Shown piece by piece: positions 53,474-64,000 of a stretch of DNA of 64,000 nt. The notes under the pieces were generated by a model. That model had not been told where the DNA came from and made no database searches. It saw nothing but the letters and a program-made list of their open reading frames with translations. The DNA lies in assembly GCF_003254395.2 (NCBI RefSeq), contig NC_037648.1, positions 6,382,135-6,446,134 of the forward strand, given 5' to 3'. Each line of letters starts with the position of its first letter. Positions within the stretch are counted from its first letter, which is position 1. This stretch comes from Apis mellifera. Lineage: Eukaryota > Arthropoda > Insecta > Hymenoptera > Apidae. A program made the position numbers and the translations under genes.

Positions 53474-55496
53474 TTTTGTAAAATGAAATTTTGAAAAACA
53501 CTGTATAATTAATATGATTAAATTAATTATAAAATTTATTCGCTTTATCACTTCACAATAGCATAAAAATTGCATAAATATTAAAAAAAAAAAAGACGAA
53601 ACAGTTATCTTGGAGAAACTGTGCACTGGATTATGCACCTCGTGCTATTATATTCGTACTCCACGAACATAAACACAGTTTTACTTCTCTATCAGCATAT
53701 TTTCACTGCTTCCAAATTGTTATCACTTGATGTGTCTTTCGTTAAATCTTAAAGTAAACATTTGGCGCCAACGAAATTACAACGTTTTGCTTTAGTGTGT
53801 GATTATTTGTTTCACATGTGATTCTTGTTCATATATTGATAAATATCATTAATTAAGGACAAAAATGGTGGATCATAATCAATCTTAAATTGTAGAAAGA
53901 TATATATAATATGTATGTACGTTTCATCTTTATTTCTATCTTTGGGTAGAAAGAGTTAATTTAAATCGAAATAAATTACATACAACATATTAATTCATGC
54001 GTTTTATATATTTATTAGAGATCAATAATTAAAGAAGTTTTAAAAATCAAGAAATGATGATTCAATGCTAACGTTCTATATAGCTACTTCATGATTTTAC
54101 TACTTTATCTATTAAAATATTTATTGGTGATAAAATAATTAAATAGTGCTCTTATGTAAGTTATTTTATAATTTTAATTATAATATTTAAACTATTATTA
54201 ACTATTAACTATTTACTCATTTTGCATGATTTTTCAGCTACTTATAACAATATTATATATGGAAAATTTAATAATGAAAATTTATTTTAAGTGAATGAAT
54301 TATATAGAATAAATATTTCAAAAATATTTTTCTTTCATAGTAAATATTATTTTCAATTTTGTAAATAAAACAATATATTTTTTATATCATATCATAAAAA
54401 ACAAATTAAAACAAATTTGAAAATATAAATTTAAATTTGACTTTTATTTACTTTTTCAATTCAGTATTAGCTACTAAAGTTAACTACTGAATAATAATAA
54501 ATAGAAGCATAAAATATTATTTAAAAACATATGTTAATATATTGACTTAAGATCAATAAAGATTAAAGATAAATAATAAAAGAGTATATTTTATTATGAT
54601 TATTATGATATCAAGTTGCATTTTGCATTTGTTTTCACAATGTAAAATCCTGTTTTTTACAAAAATTTTAATTATGTTTTTATTTTGAAAATGAATTCAT
54701 GAAATTAGTCTAATAATTATTTTTAAGTGATATTCCTTTTTCTTGCTTAATTTTATTATTTAAATATGAACTAAAAAAAAACAAGTATTACAACTTTCAT
54801 TGTTTTAAATATAGTTGAGATTTGAATATAAATATGAAATGTTATATTTGTTATTCTTGAATTTTTCTTAATATTATTTACAATATGAAAATAAATAATG
54901 TCATTTATGATATAAACATAAATAAAAAAGTAATTATAATTATAATTTCATTTAAATCTAATTTTAGTTCTAGAGTTTACTATGAAGAAGAAATATTTTC
55001 AAAATATTATCATTATATTCAATACAAATAAAATTTAATTCAAAAAATCATACAAAACGCATTAGATATCATATTTTATAATATTTTATAAAAATAAATT
55101 ATAATGATATTTCGATATGTATATGTTGTTTTGAAAAATACTTATATACATATTTAATTAAATACAATAACATTAAATGTCATTATTTTAATATTGAATT
55201 AAATAAACTCATATATTTAAATAGCTTTCTTAGTTTTACAGATAAATAAAATACTTTACACAAAAAAATTTATTTTATGAGTGAAAATATGAAAATTTTT
55301 AGTAATGACAATATAATTATAATAATAATAATAATGAATGACAAAGAATAATAAAAATTTTAATAACACACTATTTAGATAATTTTAATAAAATTTCTAT
55401 GTAAAAATTCAATTATATACTATAATTAATCATTTTCAATTGCATCGTTTGGAATTTAACGATTTCTATTATTAATAAAATTATATTGAATTACGT
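53474..55496. other. Intergenic and transporter 5' region
   Basis: The part nearest the transporter (53590-53860) has higher GC and probably contains its 5' UTR and promoter. The in-frame upstream ATG at 53638 lies here. The remainder is AT-rich and should include the 3' UTR of the PPPDE-PUL gene. No gene is seen. Confidence 0.55.
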
Positions 55497-58400
55497 TTAA
55501 CGTAATTTCTTATTAACCTGATCAATTTGTTCGTCAATTCTTTCAGACGTTCCACGAAATTTGTTTGGTTCTGGTCCAATCATTTGTATAAGCTGTGGTA
55601 CATCTTGACCACTAATTTGCGTAAAACGTGCCAATGACTTCATACAGGCATATAACTGTTCTTCAGCAGGACTACCATTGAAGTATTGCAACAATGCCAT
55701 TGTCAATTCTACAGCAACATCATCGAATACCTATACATTTTACAAAACAAAAAACGATTAGAATAAAATTACGATTGTTTAATCATTAATTTTACCTGTA
55801 AAATACCTGGTAAAAAAAAATAAATAATAAAAAAAATCATTTGAATACAACAAAAACAATAACAATAATATTTAAAAATTGATTATTTCCTTTTTCAATT
55901 ATATTTTAAATTGACGACAATGATGATGATAATTAGATTTATTTAAAAATTATTCGTATTATTTATATTCATGAAACATATGTGTGCGCAATTGAATATG
56001 TATTTTTAATTGTTGATAGATGACTTACATAATATACAGTTAAATTATATATACATACATGTTCAGACAAGTACCTTAGAAATGCTGCCTTTTGGTAAAA
56101 GTCGCCGCAGATTTTTGCTTTTGTTCATTTTCTGAAAAAACAGTATCCGATCTCTCGATAGATATCCATTAATTCTAATTGCATCGCAACATCGTATACA
56201 TGTATGAAAATACAAACGAGTAACGAGAATTATATTTATGTATTTCTTGAATCATTGCTATTTATAAAAGAAATTGTTTATAGAAAGATTTCGTTGCTCG
56301 TTCGTGAATCAATTACCAAATTTGATGACGGTTAAGAACCTTATTTCAGTTTTACATGTACAGCTGATTTATTAATAAAGGCAGCACTTCTATTCGAGAA
56401 AATAATGCAAGCATCACTTTTGCTGATATAAAAATTAATAGTAAAAGCATTTGTTAAACAACATTGCAAATGATACATTTTTTTATCAAAGAATTGTATA
56501 CAACGATTATTTTCCTTTTTTTTGTTTTCATATTAAAATAAGATATTATATAACACAGTTACTAATGTGAATTAAAACAAAAGGAAACGAAATGAGAAAT
56601 TGTTAATCGGATAGGAAGGATACAGACCACAGTTTTTACCTCCTTGCAGGCAAGATTGTGAATAATAGCGGCGCCACGAATCTGCAAGTCGATCGAATTT
56701 GAAAGCAACGAATGCACTGCGACTTTGGTCGTTACCCTTATGTTACTTATATTTTGAGTTTGATATTGCCATTCCGATATGTATAACAGCCATTCTGAAC
56801 TACTAAGATTTTCGAACATATTTGCCAACTATAAAATGTGATTAAAAATTAAAATATCAATAAATTTTATTAGTAAGCAAATAAGTCTGATTTGCTTACA
56901 AATTGTGCAAGGGGAAGTTGTTCTTCTTGGGGATGACGATCAATATCGAAAGCATAATTCATAATTATATGTTCCCTTCTATCCTGATGTAATAAAAGGA
57001 TTACATCGTCTTTTAATGCAGCAACAGATAATATATTCAATAATTTTACTCTTGCATCATTTAACAAAGATTTATCATATAGAATTCGCCCTAAATACAT
57101 AGATGTTTTTGATAAATAGATTCATTTCAATGAAAAATATCGTTATTGATTGACTCACCTACAAAATTTAAAAAATTGTCCCCGAGAGCCCAAGAACCTT
57201 CATTCTCTAAAACATATTGTCGAAGTTCATCTAAGCACACTCGTTCTTCTTCACTTAATTTTCCTTCTAATATTTTGATTAATGCTTGATATTCTTCTTT
57301 GATATCTATTACATCCTTAAATACAATAGGAGGATCACGATGACGTTTTTTTTCTTCTTGTTCTTTTTTTTCCTCTTCTTCCATTTGCATAACTCTATCT
57401 GATGGTAATACTTCTGTACTCTCACCATTTGAAGCCTGCATTTCGCTCAAACTTACTGCACCTATAATAAAAATATATACATATATAAATTGTATATAAA
57501 ATATACATATTCTATTTTTCAAAATCAATATACTTTCGCTTTCTGCCATATGGGTATAATTACTAGGATCGGTACTATTACTATCACTTGCACTATCTTT
57601 ACTTCCTTTTTGTCTTTTGTCCTTCTTCTTCTTTTTTTTTTTTCTATCTTTCTTCGCAAGTTTTTCGTTAATCTCGTTTCTTCTTTCTTCTAATGCAATC
57701 GAATTTAATCTGCCACAATAATTACATCATACTAAAGAAAATAAAAAATAGGAAAACTTATAATAAAAAAAAGACAAATGATAATTTTACCTTGCTTCTT
57801 CAATAGCTTCATTTAAAAGCTGAAATTCCGGTGAAACTTCTCTATGATTTCTTGATTCAAGGAATGTTTGACCAACTATATATGATTTATTTGAACTGTT
57901 AGATAAACCTTCTATGAGACCTCCAACTTGTTGTCCAATTGGTCTAAATAATACAAATTTAAATAACAAAATGAAACAGAAAAATTATTTAATTTTAACA
58001 CTAAATAATAATTAATAAAACGAAAAATAATTTTTAATAATAAAAATTATAAAACGAATACATATATTCTTACGTTTTAAGTATTTCTTCGGGTAAATCA
58101 AGAATATATTTCGGAATATCTTGGCCCACTAAGAAATTACTGACTTCGTTTGTGAAGCTATTGCAGTTATGTTTAAAAAGATTGTAAGTACCTGGACTAT
58201 AATTGAAAAATAGATAAATTATTATAAATAAAATAAGTTCATAGAAAATAATAAAACTATATATTTTTTTTAAAAAATTTAAAAAATTAAATATTATTAC
58301 ATACTATAATAATAATAATAATATATAAATATATTAAATATTTATTTTACATTTATATTTTATTTTACTATTTAATATTACAGAAAAATGTAATATTAAA

Positions 58401-60803
58401 TAACTTATAAAAAAATAATCAAAAGTTTATTTTTAATTAACTCAAAATAAATTTGCATGTCTATATGTTATAAATATGCATTCAAAAATGACAACTTACG
58501 CAAACGTAGATGTTCCCAAACCGTTTATATATTCAAAAAAGAGAGAATATGGCAAATATGTTTCTCCGATTTTTTCTACTTTGAGTGGTTCTCCTAATAC
58601 TGTACCACCCTGAAATAGAAAATCAAATTATATGTATGCAATGGCTCATGAGAAAAAATTAACTCGTTGAAAACGCAGTTGTTAATTTTGCGACAGTACC
58701 GGTGAAGTGCTTCCACCCCCTCTAATATTAATGTGCACGTAATTTTAGAAGCACGACAAACTTGCACTTCCCTGTAAGAAATGCTTAAAATAACCGTCCA
58801 CGATAAATGTATCGGTGTTGCATTCTGTAGTAGAGCGGAAGAAAGAATGTGTCAATAAAAAGAGACAAAAAAAAAGACATAAGAAAATAATGTAAAGAAA
58901 AAAACGAAGAAGAAGAATTTACTTTTCTTAAAGAAATTTAATTTTTTTGAAGATATTTCAAAACGCAATTAATTAAAAATTCTATGGTAGAATATAAAAA
59001 AATATCGCTACTATTATCAGTTAATGAAAAACGAATGTAAAATTAATTAAAACAATCTTTTGAAAAAAATAACTTGTTTAAATTATAAAGAATATAACAA
59101 CAATCACTATAAACATACAAACACTTAAGTTTTTTTTTTTAAAAACTATTTTGCACCTAGTTTAGTTCTCGAAAAAATGACGCGATTTAATAGAAAAATA
59201 GAAACGGAAAATGAAAAAACGCGGAATCAGTGAACACGACTAGTTCCTCTGTTTCTCATCAAGGAATCACTTGAATACAGACTGGCGTCGCGGCGCCTCG
59301 AGATTCGACGCCACGCAGCCGGCAATCGTAACACAAGATAAACGATATTCGGGTTCATATGGCAAGCAGCGCGCACGCTCTTCGTCGATGCCGATTTCCG
59401 TCTGCTTTTTTAATGATATCACGTTTATGCACATTAAACAACACCTGCTGATTATCCATTGCAATATCGGTTGCATCGATGTTAATGACAATAAGAAAGA
59501 TGTTCGTTTGTTTATCGATCGAGAAAACAGTGCAAGATGATAAATAAAGCGACTTCGAGTGATAAAACATTAAAAAATATCAAATATTATCACTGATCAA
59601 GATTAAAAAGAATTTTGAAATTACTAACACTTACATTTTATTCAGCACAAATTGGCACTTGATTTCGTTGCGAAAAATTAAACTTGAAAGCATGGTTTCA
59701 AATATATTTTAATCTATTGCTAAATATACACTCTTGAAACTCGAAGATTTTGAGTGAAGTGATATCATTTTTTGCTTTCGAAAGAAGGAAGAAGCATTAT
59801 ACAAAGATTTAATAAATCGGGCCCAAGAAGAAAAGACTTACCGATAGCTTTCACCTTCATTGAATCTAAAATCTAAACGATGGACTATAGGATAAAAAGA
59901 ACCATAAGAAAAAAAGAGCAGAGAAAGAGACTGAAGTAAAGCTAAGAATTATTTTTAGACTCAACCAGACCAAATTTAGTACCACTCCGTGTCTAGCGTA
60001 TCGTATGGCCACTGTGACTTGCATTACACTACGTTAACATGAGGCCCAACAGATTATCATTTCGATAGCGAATATATATTTCGAGCAATTTAACATTTTA
60101 CTATATAATTAATATATTATATAATAAATTATTATGTAATTTTTGTATCTTCACATTGTTTCTCCTTTTTTTTATTTTAATAATAATAATAATAATAATA
60201 ATATATAATATTATATAATATTATATAATATTATACATATGTTATTATATAAATATTATATAATATTTATATATTAATTATTAATTTATTTATTTTTAGA
60301 ATATTTTTTTTTAATTCAATATATTTATCTTGATTCCATATCATATGTACAATGATGATTGATTCCTCATAATATTTTTTCATAATTTTATATTTTATAT
60401 TTTTATATTTTAATTCTCTAGATAAATAAATCTTTATTCAATTTATAAGAAAAGAAGACTTATAATTATTATTTTTAAATTTGAAATTTAAAAACTAATA
60501 ATTATTGAATAAATCATTTATTATCAATTTAATGGCAAACTAATAAAATATAATAATAAAATGATAAACATATAAAATAAAATTTTGAAAAGTATAAATA
60601 TTTAAATATATGACTTTTATAGAAGCATTCTTTTTATAGAATTAATATAAATATTAATATGAATTAATCAGATCATTTTACTTTTCTTAAAATAATTTTT
60701 GAGATACTTACAGGTCGTGCACTTTGTATTCCGGATGGTCCAAAGAAATATTCTCTTCCGTAAGCGACAATAGCTGTATGCCATATACCTTCTACATGTT
60801 GAC
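55497..60803 (-). CDS. PPPDE (DeSI-type) thiol peptidase fused to a PUL domain, 5' end missing
   Basis: Nine exons join in phase to 522 residues plus stop: 60712-60803, 58500-58609, 58074-58196, 57791-57943, 57534-57709, 57159-57461, 56900-57090, 56640-56828, 55497-55730. The N-terminal part is a PPPDE domain like desumoylating isopeptidase 1: [16 protein letters not shown] holds the catalytic His (codon 60778-60780) and [14 protein letters not shown] the catalytic Cys (codon 58163-58165). A linker follows with a seven-Lys run and a Glu-rich coiled stretch. Then comes a C-terminal region of about 250 residues (from [16 protein letters not shown] to DQVNKKLR) resembling the Armadillo-like PUL domain, which in PLAA/Ufd3 binds Cdc48/p97. 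This suggests a cytosolic protease that works on ubiquitin or SUMO conjugates near p97. The first visible exon begins in phase with two bases; the preceding exon (about 30 residues, expected to include a YVYDL-like strand) is not visible, so the gene is partial. Confidence 0.83.
55731..56639 (-). other. Last intron of the PPPDE-PUL gene
   Basis: A 909-bp intron that holds the candidate cassette exon (56075-56131). It also has a higher-complexity stretch at about 56135-56430, including GTTGCTCGTTCGTGAATC, which could be conserved regulatory sequence. Confidence 0.6.
56075..56131 (-). CDS. Candidate 57-nt cassette exon within the PUL-encoding region
   Basis: In the intron between the last two exons, the minus strand reads TGTTTTTTCAG, then 57 nt, then GTACTT. 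The 57 nt are open in the gene's frame, phase 0 on both sides, and encode [19 protein letters not shown], a basic peptide. Inclusion would insert 19 residues between ...NLACKE and VFDDVAVEL. The segment is GC-richer than its surroundings (CTGCGGCGAC). Whether it is constitutive, alternative or unused cannot be decided from the sequence. Confidence 0.5.
58610..60711 (-). other. Long intron of the PPPDE-PUL gene with internal GC-rich islands
   Basis: A 2.1-kb intron between the exon ending ...GIQSARP and the one beginning GGTVLGEP. Unlike other introns here, 58640-58860, 59220-59540 and 59820-60060 have clearly higher GC and CpG content. A minus-strand GTAAGT donor follows ATCG at 59842. It may contain an alternative promoter with a non-coding first exon, or another transcript. 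Short open frames on both strands of the 59.3-kb island show no family resemblance. Confidence 0.5.
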
Positions 60804-63800
60804 CTATACATAGATAACAATACTTTTTATCAGTATTAATTAAAATAAATTTAAATGAAAAAAAAAGCAAATCATTGTGTATTTTATTATATGTATTATT
60901 GATAATAATTAATAGATATTCAATATAAATTAATATAAAAATTTAATGAAAAATAAGAAATTTTTACTGGAAATTCCATTGAAATAAAATAAAAGATATC
61001 TAATTCTACTAATTTCAAAAGAAATAAAGATTTATGTACATGAAAATTTCTGAATATTAATAATTAATATTTCTTACTTTAATAACAATAAAAATAGACG
61101 TTTATTTTATATATTTTACAAATTCTGTAGTATTTTATTTAACTTGAAAAAAAAATTCAAATGATGTATATATAATTGGTATTTTATTTATTTCTTATAA
61201 TATTTAAGTAGAATTAAATTTCATTGGATTTGGATTTCTTTTATTGATAAACTAAAATATTATATTTTTTAATAGATAATGTATTATATCAATATATCGT
61301 GAAAATATTTTTTATCGTGAAAAGACAAGTTTTATATATTTACTTTGTATATATACATAGATATATATATATGTACTACATGTATAAACTAATCAATAAA
61401 AAAATCATAGTAAATAAAATATTGATTTTTTATTAATATTTTTATATTTGTAATATTAATGATATTTCTTCTTTATCATTTTAAATAAATAATAATTTTT
61501 ATTTAAAAAATTATAAGAAATTAAAAATTAAAAAGGAGTTATCATAAAAATTGTATAAATTATAGAAATCAGAATCTAAAATAAAATGTATCGTTAATAT
61601 AAAAGATTAGGAAATACTAAACTAGTATAATAAAAATTGATATAAAATTATTTTACATTGATATTTATTTATTGATTTTTTTTCTTATTCTTTAAATAAA
61701 TTTTATTTAAATATCCATTTAAATTAACAATTTAAGAAGATAAATCTTATATATTTATAAAAGATTTGGAAAGATGACCTAGTTGTACTTCAGTACTAAT
61801 ATTAAGTCAGAGTTAGTATTATAGTTAGTAATACTTTACTTCGTTAATTTTAGTATTGTAAGTCTAGTTCTTTAGTCCAATATAGCATTCTAAAATTATT
61901 AATTTCTATTTAAAAAAATTCCTGACTTTTAAAATATAATTAAAATATAATTAAATATATTAAAATAACATAAATAACATTTATAGAAAAAATAATTCAT
62001 TTAACTTTAAATCAATTTATAATTTAATTAATCTGTTCAATATCATAAAATTTTATATATCTTATATCTTATATATTATATGTGTATTTTATATATTAAC
62101 TATTAATAAAAGAACTGGTTTCGAAATTGTGTAAAATATAGATAAACTTAAAAAATTTTGAATTTTAAGTAAAATTCAAATTTTATTTATAAAATTTAAA
62201 ATTTATAAAAATTTCAAAATTATTTTAAAACGAAAAATAAAAAAAACATTTAATGAATAGAAAATATTATACATATAAAATATTATATATAATATATAAT
62301 AATTATAATACCATATATAAAACTATATAGAATGTAATAGAATATATATAAAAAATATCATTGAATACAAAAATTTAAATTTTTATATCAATTCTATAAT
62401 TAATTAAAAATAATTAATTAAAGTTTTAAAAATTATTAAAATATATTTCATGAAACATAGATAATATTTTTGATTTCTAATATTGATATTATTTAATGAA
62501 TTATTTGTATAAGAATTTTATATTATTTATTTAGCATTATTTTCAAAAACTATTAAATTTACATATAAATTCAAAATATATTATTTCAATTATGGCATTT
62601 TCATCTCTATTTAAGATTTTAATAATAACTTTTTCTTAAAATTGCTTTAGATAAATAAAATTCTTGTATTAATTAAAATTTCAATAAAATTTAAGTTTAA
62701 TAATTTCAATTCTATATAATCTTATTAAAAGATATGTACATACTCATAACATAAAAAAAAACACTTCGTGAAAGAAAATTTACTGCAATATATCTCGGTT
62801 ATAATAAATTTTTAAAATCAATTATTTAAATTTTTCTTGAATTCTCAAAAATAAAACATATGTATTCAATAAATGAATTAATAAATATATAATAAAATAT
62901 AAAAAAATTGTATTAATATTATTAACATTATACATATTATAAATCGATGGAATTTCCAATCTTTTGAAATCTCTCAAATAATAAATTTGAAGACATTGAA
63001 ATTAATAGATAACTAATACTGTTTATAGAAATTATATATACATGGAACTTGTTTTGAATAAAAAATGTTAATTCGAATAATTATAGGTATAAGCAATATT
63101 ATATACATACAAAATATCGAATAAATATGCAATTTTAATTTTTTATAAAAATATAATTTCAACTTTCTTGGATGAGCTTTGGGTTTTATAATCGTCGACT
63201 CAAGTCTCTTTCGACCTAGTTTCTCATCGGTAGCTAAGCATATCCGCGATTATCTTATTGCAATGTGTTTCTGGGAAGGTTTGTGGTGAAATAACTGCGA
63301 GAAATAGCTACTACGGTCATTCGGCTCGACAATTCTACTATTTTAAAAATTATGTAACATGTAACCAATATTAATTGATGATTAATTTGACTTGAAAAAT
63401 GAGTTTGATTTGAATTTTTTTTGAAAAATGTTTCAATTACATAAAATCAATTATAAAATATATCTGAATTAAATATATTTATCTTAAATTACTATGCAAT
63501 TTTTGTACTTTCTTTTTTTATTTTAATAATAAAAAAGATTTTTATTTTATATTTTGATAATTTACAAAAGTAGTTTATGAAAATTATTGCAATAAGTGAG
63601 AAAAATATTTTATGCTTTTATCATACTTTTATTATTCTTTTTTTAGTATTTTTTTATTCATGATATTTATTATTATTATTCTTAATAGATATTAAACAAA
63701 TTAAAAAAATAAAAAAAATAGAAGAAATAATGATAAATAGAATTGAAGAAATTAAATATTTCTATAATTGAACATTGAATAATATTGACAATAACAAATA

Positions 63801-63847
63801 CTGAAAAAATTCTAAATAAAATCATAAAAAAAATTATATGAATTTGT

Positions 63848-63895
<48 letters not shown>

Positions 63896-64000
63896 ATATA
63901 TATATGATTGCATTTCTATTAAATTTAATAAAAATTATTAAATTGAAATATTTTTTTTTATTATTCATATTTTTTAATTTTTTTTTATTCATTTTTATCA
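60804..64000. other. Probable upstream intron of the PPPDE-PUL gene, to the window edge
   Basis: AT-rich DNA in which I looked for, and did not find, the missing N-terminal exon. It holds an isolated island of higher GC at 63160-63345 and a compound GT/GA microsatellite at 63845-63895. Confidence 0.5.
63845..63895. repeat. Compound (GT)n(GA)n microsatellite
   Basis: About fourteen TG units pass directly into about twelve GA units. The dinucleotide classes differ from the AT arrays elsewhere in the window. Confidence 0.9.

Noticed and set aside
59267..59570. Open frames on both strands in the 59.3-kb CpG island, a possible extra exon
   Set aside because: No family resemblance, and none of the frames has a phase compatible with joining the neighbouring PPPDE exons.
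63230..63290. Weak resemblance to U4 snRNA (CCGCGATTATC...TTGC)
   Set aside because: Only a short stretch agrees; the 5' stem, Sm site and overall order could not be matched by eye. Left as an unexplained island for an Rfam search.
1..64000. tRNA, rRNA or CRISPR-like arrays
   Set aside because: No GGTTCGA-type box B with a cloverleaf, no rRNA blocks and no regularly spaced repeats were seen; the short-period repeats are microsatellites.

Overview
The window is nuclear DNA of an insect, most likely a bee (genus Apis or a close relative). Base composition is extremely AT-rich (I estimate above 80%), introns are long, (AT)n microsatellites are frequent, and short coding exons with ordinary GT-AG splice sites encode proteins that align by eye with animal families. 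I found no bacterial operon, CRISPR array, phage or intact transposon. Most genes were assembled by hand from exons whose splice phases all agree. Gene names come from remembered family sequences, not from a search.

Layout, left to right: (1) the first coding exon of a T-type voltage-gated calcium channel alpha-1 subunit on the minus strand (3255-3658), ending at what looks like a U12-type AT-AC donor, with a CpG-rich promoter region behind it (about 3660-4730); (2) a complete 12-exon SPATA20 / thioredoxin-domain gene, minus (5951-12710); (3) BRK1/HSPC300, a WAVE-complex subunit, plus (15496-19809); (4) an NDUFA11-like complex I subunit, minus (19950-21045), tail-to-tail with BRK1; (5) an NDUFV3-like complex I subunit, plus (23255-26503), head-to-head with (4); (6) a small unrecognised two-exon gene, minus (30302-30671); (7) a NOL8-type nucleolar protein, minus (32957-34499), without a visible RRM; (8) an SLC26A11-type anion transporter with STAS domain, minus (38519-53473); (9) a gene joining a PPPDE (DeSI-type) thiol peptidase domain to a C-terminal PUL domain, minus (55497 to past 60803), whose first coding exon is not visible and probably lies beyond the right edge.

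The genes are functionally mixed: mitochondrial energy metabolism, actin regulation, ribosome biogenesis, ion transport and ubiquitin/SUMO biology. The one suggestive pairing is two complex I subunit genes that diverge from a shared 2.2 kb spacer.

Points most worth a second look are the minor-spliceosome donor in the calcium channel, two GC-AG introns, a 57-nt in-frame candidate cassette exon inside the PUL domain, the PPPDE-PUL fusion, a 102-bp perfect palindrome in a BRK1 intron, a roughly 1.6-kb diverged inverted repeat in an NDUFV3-like intron, and several islands of higher GC in otherwise featureless AT-rich DNA. I did not find a clearly new molecular system.
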